Below are positions 41,541-49,494 of a DNA stretch of 64,000 nucleotides, in pieces. The number at the start of each line of letters is the position of its first letter. Positions within the stretch are counted from its first letter, which is position 1. Under the pieces are notes generated by a model, which did not search any database, was not told where the DNA came from, and saw only the letters and a program-made list of their open reading frames with translations. The stretch lies in NCBI RefSeq assembly GCF_002847445.1, contig NZ_CP025433.1, positions 86,391-150,390 on the forward strand, in the 5' to 3' direction. This DNA is from Paracoccus zhejiangensis. Lineage in GTDB: Bacteria; Pseudomonadota; Alphaproteobacteria; Rhodobacterales; Rhodobacteraceae. Both the position numbers and the translations under genes were made by a program.

Positions 41541-42608
41541 TCACAACCCCGCCGCCTTGGTCAGGTTCACCCGGAACCGGTCCCTGCGGCGCTGGTAGCG
41601 GCGGGTCATTTCGGCGCTGGCATGGCCCAGCTGCTTCTGGATATGCCGCTCATCGACCTCGGCACTGCTGGCCAGACCGGCGCGCAAGCTGTGGCCGGAA
41701 TAGCGCGCCAGCCGTTCCGCCTCGGGCCCGTCCGCGCCGATGCCGGCCTCGTGGACGGTCTGCTTGACCAGCCGGGCGACATGCTTGTCGCTGAGCCGGT
41801 CCGGGGTTGCCTTCAGCCCGTCGCGGGTGACCGCCACGAAAACTGGCCCGAAACCGATCCGCGCGTAGTGCAGCCATTGTTCCAGCGCATGCACGGGGCA
41901 TGTCTGGTCGGACGAGCCCCGCGCGATCTCGACCTCGCGCCAGCCGGTCTTGCCGTTCAGCGTGACCAGCAAACCCTCGGGCAGGATCTCAATCCAGCCG
42001 CCCTGGTCCAGCGTATCCTCGCGACCGTGATCGAGACCGACGATTTCGGACCGCCGCAGCCCACCGGCAAAGCCGATCAGCAGGATCGCCCGGTCGCGCA
42101 GGCCGCGCAGGTCATGGGGCAGGGTGGCGATCATCTCGATGAGATCGCCGGGCAGGATCGCCTCCTTCTGCTTTGGCGGGCGGGCATGCTTGCGGCGGAT
42201 GCCGGCGAGCACGGTGGCGATGTGGCGGTCGGCGCGGTCGAGCGGCTGGCCGCGTTGGGTGTAGTTCCAGCAAAGCCCCGAGACCCGCCGCTCGATCGAG
42301 GCGACCGAGAGCGAGGCGGCCAGATCGGCAAGGTAGAGGCCAACGAGTTCGGGCGAGGGGGGCAAGGGGCTCGCGCCGCGCATCCGGCCCCAGCGGGCGA
42401 AATCCGCCCAGTCCCGCGCATAGGCCTTGGCAGTGTTCGGGGCGATGGCGCCACGGGCATAGTCGCGGGCGGTGTCAGCCAGCCGGTCGAGGGCGGCGGA
42501 GACCGGGATCCGGTCGGGCAGGGCAGGGGGCGCGTCGCTGTGGTCCGCTTCGTGCCGGACGAGAGCATTCGGGGGCGCTGAAGGCGATTTTGGGAGGCTT
42601 TTGCTCAT
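41541..42608 (-). CDS. Tyrosine recombinase / integrase
   Basis: 355 residues. The N-terminal core-binding SAM-like domain has RDYARGAIAPNTAKAYARDWADF. The catalytic domain shows GGLRRSEIVGLD (Arg I), HSLRAGLASSAE (His-x-x-Arg), LGHASAEMTRRYQRR (His and Tyr). All catalytic residues are present. It is converse to parDE and only 4 bp from parE. On plasmids such enzymes resolve multimers or integrate cassettes. No att-like sites were found. Confidence 0.93.
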   Translation of the reverse strand: MSKSLPKSPSAPPNALVRHEADHSDAPPALPDRIPVSAALDRLADTARDYARGAIAPNTAKAYARDWADFARWGRMRGASPLPPSPELVGLYLADLAASLSVASIERRVSGLCWNYTQRGQPLDRADRHIATVLAGIRRKHARPPKQKEAILPGDLIEMIATLPHDLRGLRDRAILLIGFAGGLRRSEIVGLDHGREDTLDQGGWIEILPEGLLVTLNGKTGWREVEIARGSSDQTCPVHALEQWLHYARIGFGPVFVAVTRDGLKATPDRLSDKHVARLVKQTVHEAGIGADGPEAERLARYSGHSLRAGLASSAEVDERHIQKQLGHASAEMTRRYQRRRDRFRVNLTKAAGL

Positions 42609-42735
42609 GTCGGGCAGGCTATCATCTTTATGTCCGATAATGCAAACTTATTGGACACAGGGAGGAGAGGCAGGCTGCGGCGGTTATTGCGGAAGTCGCT
42701 GGCCATAAGCGCCGCCATCGACTAAGCCCTTGGGC

Positions 42736-43627
42736 ATGACCCGCGCCCATCCCCCTGTCCCTGACCCAACTGCCAATCTGCCGCGGCTGCCCGATTGGCT
42801 GCGCCGCCTTCCGGTCGAAACCGCTGACGAGGCTGCCTTTTCTGCTGGCGCGGCGCTGGCGTTGATCGATCAGGCGCAGCGTTCTGCCGGGCTGCCGCAG
42901 GCGCTGTGGCGCGACCGGCTGGCCCTGTCCGCCGCCACCCAATCTGCCCGCATCGCCGGGCGCCCGGAGGGGGAAAGTGCCATCCGCGATGTGCTTGGCC
43001 TCTTGCGCGCAGATGAACAGCCCGGCCCGGCCGGCGAGATTGGCCTCGGCTGGCGGCGGGCCACGGAACGAGCCTTGTCCGAGACGGTGCTGGCGCGTGC
43101 CGTGACGGGGCTGGACGAGGCGCAGCTTGCGCTGTGGCAAACCCCATCGCAAGGGGGGCCCGGTCGCTGGAGCCGCGGCGGTGATCGCAGCCCTCTTGGC
43201 CGAGATGCCGCGCGGCCACCTGGCGGCCACGATCCTGGGCGATGCGGCGCTGGCCCGGGCGCTCGGCTGGACGCACCTGGTGCCGCTCTTGGGCCTCGGG
43301 CTGGCGCGCCGCGATCTCGGGGCAGGGGGCGGCGATCTGCGGCTGGCCTGTCACCGGGCGGTGCTGAAAGCCGCCGGTCCGGCGCTGCTACTGGGTGCCG
43401 ATCTGACCCGCCGCGCCGAGAGGTTGCGCGGCCTTGCGCCGAAGCTGCGCGCGAAACAGTCCGACCGGGTGGTCGATCTGATCCTCACCCGCGACGCCAT
43501 CGCGCCGGCGATGCTGACCGGCTTCATGTCCGACCGCGCCGCGCGCCGCATCTGCGACCGGCTCGCCCAATTGGGCGCCGCCCGCGAACTGACCGGGCGC
43601 GAGACCTTCCGGCTTTACGGGCTGTGA
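42736..43627 (+). pseudogene. DUF1403-family protein, frameshifted in a G6 run
   Basis: The first 140 codons (MTRAHPPVPDPTANLPRLPDWLRRLP, ending QLALWQTPSQ) and the last 155 (GPVAGAAAVIAALLAEMPRGHLA, ending RETFRLYGL) are in different frames. The shift lies in AAGGGGGGCCC at 43151-43161: one G fewer would join them as Gln-Gly-Gly-Pro-Val. The joined product would be about 297 residues, with a helix-turn-helix-like end. DUF1403 genes usually lie beside scpB on alphaproteobacterial plasmids, as here. A sequencing error in the homopolymer is possible. Confidence 0.82.
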
Positions 43628-43629
43628 CC

Positions 43630-44235
43630 ATGGCACGCAATTCCCGACCCGATCCCGAGCTGGACCGCCACCTGGAGGATCTGCCGCCGGAACTGCGCTG
43701 GCGCGAATGGCTGCGGCGGATCGAGGCGGTGCTGTTTGCCAGCGCCACGCCGGTGGCGCGCGAGGATCTGGCTCGCGTGGTGGGCGATGTCTCGGTGGAT
43801 CTGCTGATCGCTGATCTGGCGGCAGAGTTGGCCGACCGCCCCTATGACCTGGCGCGGGTCGGCAGCGGCTGGATGCTGCGCACCCGCCCCGCCTATGCCG
43901 CCGCGATCCGCACGGCCGCCGAGCTGGGCGAGGCGCGGCTGGAGTTGAACGAGGCCGAGACGGCGGCGCTGGCCGCCATCGCCTGGCACCAGCCGATCAG
44001 CCGCGACGGGTTGAAGGAGATCTTCGGGCGTGAGATCAGCCGCGACCTGCTGGGCCGCCTCGCGGCACGCGGGCTGATCGCCACCGGGCCACGGGAACCC
44101 CGTCGCGGCGCACCGCAGACCTTCGTCACCACCGACCAGTTCCTGGCGACCTATGACCTGCAGAGCCTCGCCGACCTGCCGGAGATGGACGCCAGCAGCG
44201 CCGGCCCGAGCGAAGACCTGGGCCATGCTGGTTGA
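43630..44235 (+). CDS. scpB: ScpB-like segregation and condensation protein
   Basis: 201 residues with the two winged helices of ScpB: WREWLRRIEAVLFASATPV with REDLARVVG, and ELNEAETAALAAIAWHQPISRDGLKEIFGREISRDLLGRL, then ATGPREPRRGAPQTFVTTDQFL. Plasmid ScpB paralogues occur without ScpA or SMC partners, and none is seen here. The start is 2 bp after the DUF1403 stop, so they are coupled. The last few residues may derive from the IS110 junction that begins close to 44236. Confidence 0.88.
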   Translation: MARNSRPDPELDRHLEDLPPELRWREWLRRIEAVLFASATPVAREDLARVVGDVSVDLLIADLAAELADRPYDLARVGSGWMLRTRPAYAAAIRTAAELGEARLELNEAETAALAAIAWHQPISRDGLKEIFGREISRDLLGRLAARGLIATGPREPRRGAPQTFVTTDQFLATYDLQSLADLPEMDASSAGPSEDLGHAG

Positions 44236-45287
44236 AGCGGCATCATTTGGATCGCCGAGAACCGCAGCACTTGGAACGGAATGGTCAGGTGCGGCGCGAC
44301 AAACAGGGTCAGCTTGTTGGCCAGCGCAACAATCGCCTTGTTACGGTGCGTCCGCGCTTCAAGCGCCGTGAGCCAGCCACCAAGGGCGTGGTTCGCGCGG
44401 TTCAGATGCAGGAAGCATGACCGCGCTCCGTGGATGATCAGCCGCCGGACATAGCGATTGCCGCGTCTGCTGATGCCGAGAAGGGTCTGCTTGCCCCCGG
44501 TCGAATGCTCTGCCGGAACCAGTCCCAGCCACGCGGCCATGTCGCGCGCCTTCTTGAACTGCCGACCATCGCCCGCCGCCTCGACAATCGCAGTCGCTCC
44601 AAGCGCCCCGATGCCTAGGATGGTCACCAGACGGCTGACGGCGTCATGTTGGCTGGCATACGCCTCGACCTTCCTGTTCACGGCCTAGATGCGCCGCTCG
44701 ATGTAGGCGATGTCATCAAGCAGCTCTTCGAGCAGCATCCGCATGTCGGGGGTCAGATCGTTCTCCGCATTGGCCAGATGCCGTCGGATATCGGTATGGA
44801 AACCGCCGCCGCCAACCCGCATCGCCAATCCATATTCGAGGCAAAAGGCGCGCGCCTGGTTCATCAGCGCCGTCCGCTGTCCGACGAGACGGTCACGAAT
44901 GCGGTGCAAGGCCTGCAGATCAGCCTGTTCGGGCGTCCGCACTTCCACGAAGCGCATCGTCGGTCGCGTCACGGCTTCGGCGATCGCCGCCGCGTCGACC
45001 GTGTCGGTCTCGTTCGATTTGACATAGGGCTTCACGAACCGCGCCGGGATGATCTGGGCATCATGGCCCATCGCGACCAGCCGCCGCGCCAGCCATTGCG
45101 AGCCGGGGCAGGCTTCCATGCCGATCAGAGCCTTCGGCGCGGCATCGAAGAAGGCCATCAATGTGTCGCGCGAGAACTTCGCACGCTGGATCACCGCTCC
45201 GGCGGCGTTCAGGGCGACGACGTGGAACACCTTCTTGCCGATGTCGATGCCGAAGGTCGTCGTCTCAGGATCAGGCTTGGTTCGCAT
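44236..45287 (-). pseudogene. IS110-family transposase with in-frame TAG
   Basis: From the ATG at 45287 (after GAGAAAGG) the frame gives FGIDIGKKVFHVVALN (Asp), LIGMEACPGSQWLARRL (Glu) and ETDTVDAAAIAEAV (Asp pair). It stops at TAG 44685-44687, just after the DIAYIERRI segment. The same frame then continues with NRKVEAYASQHDAV, ILGIGALGATAIVEA and MAAWLGLVPAEHSTGGKQTLLG. One base change thus separates it from an intact gene. After ALANKL near 44325 the usual C-terminus is not recognisable. It inserted right after scpB. Confidence 0.85.
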
Positions 45288-45358
45288 CCTTTCTCTCCGT
45301 TTGGTGGTGGTCTCCCACGACGCTACGCCGGGGCGCGGGGCGGACCATCCCATAAGTG

Positions 45359-45463
45359 GTGTCGCCCGCCGTGAAGCGCGAGGCTGTCGCGCATCTGAAG
45401 GCCCTGCTTGGGCTGTCGGAACGGCGGGCGTGTCGGATTGCCGGGGCGGACCGAAAGACGGTG
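45359..45463 (+). pseudogene. IS3-family orfB fragment (N-terminus)
   Basis: 35 codons read VSPAVKREAVAHLKALLGLS, then ERRACRIAGADRKTV, the standard opening of IS3/IS407-type OrfB. It ends abruptly and the rest of the element is missing. It lies between the IS110 element and the truncated gene at 45647. Confidence 0.8.
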
Positions 45464-45646
45464 CCCTCAGCCACAGCACTGCGTCAGGCACTGAACATGA
45501 AAATTCGCACCGAGGCATTCGCTTCAACGGCCTAAACTCTGCTGATTCCGCTGGGTCATTGCACGGGGGCACAGCGCGCCAGCGCTTGCTTTGCCCCCGG
45601 GTGAACGTATGATCGCCCAAGATCGCATCTGATGGGAACTTAGTTA

Positions 45647-45919
45647 TTGCCGGCCTTTGATCATAATCCGTTCCGACTGCTCGGAATTGCGCCGGCGACA
45701 AGACACAGCGAGGCGGTCGAGGCTAAGGACGATGCCGTATTTGATGGCCGCCTTGACACCATGGCCGCAGATGATGCTGTGCATCAGCTCAGCGACCCTC
45801 GCCTGCGCCTTCAGGCCGAATTGAGTTGGCCGCTTGACTCGGGAGATCTGGCCGATCCGGAGCTGCCCGATAGATTGTCCGGGCAGCCATCTGTCAATGT
45901 GAAGCCAGGTTCCCCACTA
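45647..45919 (+). pseudogene. Unknown gene broken by IS5-type insertion
   Basis: A TTG-started frame gives MPAFDHNPFRLLGIAPATRH, later DDAVHQLSDPRLRLQAELSWPLDS. The NPFRLLGI opening is seen in some J-domain-like or helical-repeat proteins, but I do not recognise the family. The IS5 element enters at the codon for Leu at 45917. If the IS and one TA copy are removed, the frame stays open for 35 more codons, to a stop at 46861. It is truncated relative to any larger parent. Confidence 0.5.
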
Positions 45920-46751
45920 GGGTCAGGATGCATTGATTTCTGTTTCGCTGCGTGATTCACGCCTCCGAAAACGGAGCGGTGACATGAGCGATCTCTTCTG
46001 GCTGACCGACGCGCAGATGGCGCGCCTGGCTCCCTTCTTTCCCAGGTCGCACGGGAAGCCCCGGGTTGATGACAGACGGGTGCTGAGCGGGATTATTTTC
46101 ATCAATCGCAATGGCTTGCGTTGGCGCGATGCGCCCGCCGCGTATGGCCCACATAAGACGCTCTACAGCCGGTGGAAGCGTTGGAGCGAAAAGGGCATCT
46201 TCGCGCGGATGATGGCCGGGCTGGCGGCGGAACACGGCGAGAAAACGACCGTGATGATCGACGCAACATACCTCAAGGCCCATCGAACGGCGACCAGCAT
46301 GGCCGCCAAAAAGGGGGGCGTGGTCGCCTGATCGGTCGAACCAAAGGCGGTATGAACACCAAGCTGCACGCCATCTGCGACAGTCAGGGGCGACCGATCG
46401 ACCTGTTCGTCACCGCTGGACAGGTCAGCGATTATATCGGCGCTCGTGCCCTGCTGAGTGGCCTGCCAAACGTCAAATGGCTACTCGGGGATCGTGGCTA
46501 TGACGCTGACTGGTTCAGAGAAGCTTTGCAGGACAAGGGGATACGTGCCTGCATCCCAGGCCGGAAGAAACGCAAGACGCCGATCAAATACGATAAGCGG
46601 AGATACAAGCGGCGTAACCGCATCGAGATCATGTTCGGCAGGCTCAAGGACTGGAGGCGCGTCGCGACCCGCTATGATCGATGCCCCAAGGTGTTCCTCT
46701 CAGCCATCGCCCTCGCGGCTCTCGTCATCTATTGGTTATGAATCCTGACCC
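45920..46751 (+). mobile_element. IS5-family element, IS427 type, apparently complete
   Basis: 832 bp bounded by GGGTCAGGAT (45920-45929) and its reverse complement ATCCTGACCC (46742-46751). TA flanks both ends, the expected target duplication. The two overlapping frames inside are joined by a frameshift. It interrupts the gene at 45647. Confidence 0.9.
45984..46741 (+). CDS. IS5/IS427-type transposase, two frames joined by frameshift
   Basis: OrfA (MSDLFWLTDAQMARLAPFFP, ending KTTVMIDATYLKAHRT then SMAAKKGGVVA) stops at 46331. OrfB continues from GRLIGRTKGGMNTKLHAI to AIALAALVIYWL at 46741. They overlap at GCCAAAAAGGGGGGCG near 46308, the slippery A5G6 run that IS427 elements use for programmed frameshifting. 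DDE residues are in IDATYLK, LLGDRGYDADWF and NRIEIMFGRLKDWRR. Likely active. The first ATG is at 45984. Confidence 0.9.
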
Positions 46752-47148
46752 TAAGGTTCGTGGTTGAAGCGTCGAAACTCCACCTCGACCATACACCTCG
46801 ATGGCCACCCGCGATTACACCGTTGAAGGCGCAGAAATTACACCACGTCCTCGGACGCTAACTCAGAAATCTGAATCGTTGGTGCGGCACCGATTCAGGA
46901 CATTGATGGTCCAAGGTCCGCCCTATCGCGCTGCGACCGCAGCGCCCATAACTCATGACAGGCTTGCGGGGTCATCGACAGGCAAACTGGACCGTTGTAC
47001 CAGAAGGCCTATGAGCGGCCTCGATTGCCATTCTGCAGCGCGAACCAGGTCAACTGCTTGTTCAGCCTGTCCATCGTCAGCACATCCCGCCAGGTAGCTT
47101 CTTTGAGCGATAGGGTTGACTTTTATGCCTCATCAATGATCAATATAT
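46752..47148. other. Gap before the Fic gene
   Basis: About 400 bp. The left 110 bp may be the continuation of the gene broken at 45919 (open frame to 46861). The rest carries no supported gene. TTGACT at 47116 could be a -35 element of the fic promoter. Confidence 0.45.
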
Positions 47149-47175
47149 GAGTTATAGAAAGGATGTCTATAACTC
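47149..47175. promoter_or_regulatory. Inverted repeat operator directly before fic ATG
   Basis: GAGTTATAG (47149-47157) and CTATAACTC (47167-47175), perfect 9 bp arms with a 9 bp spacer. The right arm touches the ATG at 47176. It should overlie the ribosome binding site and probably the transcription start, so a bound protein would block expression. The Fic protein has its own C-terminal winged helix and is the first candidate to bind. Confidence 0.72.
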
Positions 47176-48306
47176 ATGGCTTGGAACTGGGCGCTGCCTG
47201 ATTGGCCGGATTTCCGGTATGACACCTCCGCTCTGGAGCCGTTCGAGCAGAAGTTTCTTCTGTCATCTGGGGAAATCCTCGGCGCGGTCCATCATGTCCG
47301 TAAGCCGGAACGCGAGCAATTCCGCATCGAACTGCTCAGCGAGGAAGCGATGCAGACGAGCGCGATCGAGGGTGAAATCCTCGACCGGCTTAGTGTCCAG
47401 TCTTCGCTGCGTCGCCATCTGGGGCTCGATCCGGATAGCTACCCTGCCAAACCGCGCGAACAGGGTGTGGCGGAAATGATGGTGGACGTCTATTCCAGCT
47501 TCGCGGACACGCTGACTCATGAGACGCTGTACCGCTGGCATCGGATGCTCCTGTCCCATGACCATCGGTTGGAAACCATCGGGGCCTACCGACACCACGC
47601 CGAGGCGATGCAAATCGTATCCGGTCGCCTCGACAGGCCGACGATCCATTTCGAAGCGCCTCCCTCAGCGCGGGTCATGCCCGAGATGGAGCAATACGCG
47701 GACTGGTTCAACAAGACCGGGCCCAGGGGAGCAGAACCGCTTCCAGCCCTGACCCGCGCAGGACTAAGCCACCTCTATTTTGAAAGCATTCATCCATTCG
47801 AAGACGGTAACGGCCGCCTCGGACGCGCCCTTGCGGAAAAGTCACTGGCGCAGAACATCGGCCAACCGACCCTCATCTCGCTCGCCTTCACGATCGAAAA
47901 GGAGCGCAAGGCTTACTACGACCAGCTCGAGCAGCATCAAAAAACGCTCCAGGTGACCGATTGGCTCGTCTGGTTCGCGGAAGTTGTCTTGAAGGCCCAA
48001 AAGGTCACACTCGACCGCGTGGGCTTCTTCATCAACAAAGCGCACTTCTACGATCAGCACAGAGACCACTTGAACACACGCCAGGCCAAGGCCATCGCTC
48101 GAATGTTTCGGGAAGGTCCCGGAGGGTTCAAAGGCGGTCTCAGCGCAGAGAACTATCTCAAGATCACGGGAACGTCACGCGCAACCGCAACCCGCGATCT
48201 GCAGGATCTGGTCGAGAAAGGTGCGCTCAGTCGAACTGGGGAACGACGTCATACGCGGTACTGGTTGAATATGGACCACAAACCGGAAACTGACACATTC
48301 GCTTGA
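47176..48306 (+). CDS. Fic-family AMPylase-like protein with C-terminal winged helix
   Basis: 376 residues. DUF4172-type N-terminus (WNWALPDWPDFRYD). An inhibitory helix of the intramolecular class, TSAIEGE at residues 61-67, with the Glu that blocks ATP. The active loop HPFEDGNGRLGRAL starts at residue 206 and is canonical (HPFx[D/E]GNGR). The C-terminus has a winged-helix segment, GLSAENYLKITGTSRATATRDLQDLVEKGALSRTG. It would transfer AMP or another nucleotide to target proteins, with activity kept low by its own helix. No separate antitoxin gene lies beside it. Confidence 0.93.
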   Translation: MAWNWALPDWPDFRYDTSALEPFEQKFLLSSGEILGAVHHVRKPEREQFRIELLSEEAMQTSAIEGEILDRLSVQSSLRRHLGLDPDSYPAKPREQGVAEMMVDVYSSFADTLTHETLYRWHRMLLSHDHRLETIGAYRHHAEAMQIVSGRLDRPTIHFEAPPSARVMPEMEQYADWFNKTGPRGAEPLPALTRAGLSHLYFESIHPFEDGNGRLGRALAEKSLAQNIGQPTLISLAFTIEKERKAYYDQLEQHQKTLQVTDWLVWFAEVVLKAQKVTLDRVGFFINKAHFYDQHRDHLNTRQAKAIARMFREGPGGFKGGLSAENYLKITGTSRATATRDLQDLVEKGALSRTGERRHTRYWLNMDHKPETDTFA

Positions 48307-48319
48307 GAAGGACTGCGCG

Positions 48320-49204
48320 GTGGACCTGGCGCAGGCCACGCAGGCCATCGGCCGGTTGGACGGGCTCCTGGCCGGGCTGGACGAGACCATGCGCCGCGGT
48401 CTGATTGCCCGGCTGGCATTCAGTGAGGTCGTGTCCATGCTCTGGGCCGCGGGGACGCCGATCCCGCAAGAGGTGCTGATCCGGGACCTGGCCGATGCCC
48501 CGGCCTCGGTCGACCTGGAAGCGCTGGCACTGGCCCGGTGGGCCATCGGGCGGTTGCAGGGCAGGGGGCGTCTGGAGGCGTTGCGGGATTTCCTCGGGCT
48601 GCACCGGGCGGGGCAGGGGCGGGGCGACAGCGACCTGCTGCGCCCGACCGGAGCCGATCTTGACTCCGAGACCGAGGGGTTTGCGGCGGGACTTGCCGCG
48701 CTGGAGGGGTGCCATGCGATCACACGGGCAGCGTTCGGATGCCGGCTCTGGCGGCTCACCGATCTGTCGCCGGACGGGCACCAGCTGGAAGCGATGTGCT
48801 GGGCGGCACGGGCCATGGCGGACAGCGCGGGGCCGCTGGTGATGGTGCCGATGGGGCAGGCCGGGCGGCGAGTTTGGACGATAGGTGGTGATGCGGAAGG
48901 ATTTCTGAGGGCGTGGTGCGGGGCCATTGCGGCCGGCTGCGAGGCGGGGTTCCGCGTGATCCGGCAGCTGATGGAGTGGGCAGATCGGGCCAGGCGGACG
49001 ACGGCGCGGATCAAGGGCGGCAATGCGGGATTGGTGATCGATGTGCTGATGACGCATCCGGTCCTGTCGGCAATGGCACTGGAAGCGGAGGCAGGGATCA
49101 GCCGCGATACCGCCGAGCGGCTGCTGGCGCGCTTGCAGGGTCTAGGGCTGGTGCGCGAGATCACGGGCGGAACGCGGTTCCGGCTGTGGACGGCGGTGCT
49201 GTGA
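48320..49204 (+). CDS. DUF1612/RHE_PE00001-type plasmid protein with HTH C-terminus
   Basis: 294 residues from a GTG. AQATQAIGRLDGLLAGLDET and VVSMLWAAGTPIPQEVLIRDL match the pattern of rhizobial-plasmid DUF1612 proteins. The C-terminus (VLMTHPVLSAMALEAEAGIS, then ERLLARLQGLGLVREITGG and FRLWTAVL) is a winged helix. It starts 14 bp after the Fic stop. A second, truncated copy of its central part lies at 55980-56230. Its partner type, DUF1403, lies at 42736. Function unknown; replication or copy control is a guess. Confidence 0.78.
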   Translation: MDLAQATQAIGRLDGLLAGLDETMRRGLIARLAFSEVVSMLWAAGTPIPQEVLIRDLADAPASVDLEALALARWAIGRLQGRGRLEALRDFLGLHRAGQGRGDSDLLRPTGADLDSETEGFAAGLAALEGCHAITRAAFGCRLWRLTDLSPDGHQLEAMCWAARAMADSAGPLVMVPMGQAGRRVWTIGGDAEGFLRAWCGAIAAGCEAGFRVIRQLMEWADRARRTTARIKGGNAGLVIDVLMTHPVLSAMALEAEAGISRDTAERLLARLQGLGLVREITGGTRFRLWTAVL

Positions 49205-49494
49205 CCACGAGCCCGACCGTCCCGGCGTGATCGTCTGTGTCACGCGACAAGGAATTTTCCGGTGGACTAGGCGGCTCCTCGGTAGCTCGAGAACCATCGC
49301 GCAACATCGATGAAGCGTCTCGATCGAGTAGTCGCGCGTCGTCAGGGCACTTCTGCGACTACCGAAAACGATAGATGACAGAACTCCGGCGTCACATATA
49401 TATAGCGCGATTAAGGCCGAAGTGAACGGCACATCTCCGATGGCTCGACGGCTATCGCGGATGTATGTGAAGTGGTTTTTTGGAGGCGATGTTC
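49205..49494. other. Upstream region of the RTX/Hint gene
   Basis: 290 bp. No gene is seen. The short run ACATATATATAGCGCG near 49395 is the most AT-rich word and may include a -10 element. GGAGG at 49482 is the ribosome binding site for 49495. Confidence 0.4.

Noticed and set aside
46308..46331. IS5 transposase split read as a pseudogene
   Set aside because: An A5G6 slippery run with overlapping frames is the known programmed frameshift arrangement of IS427-type elements.
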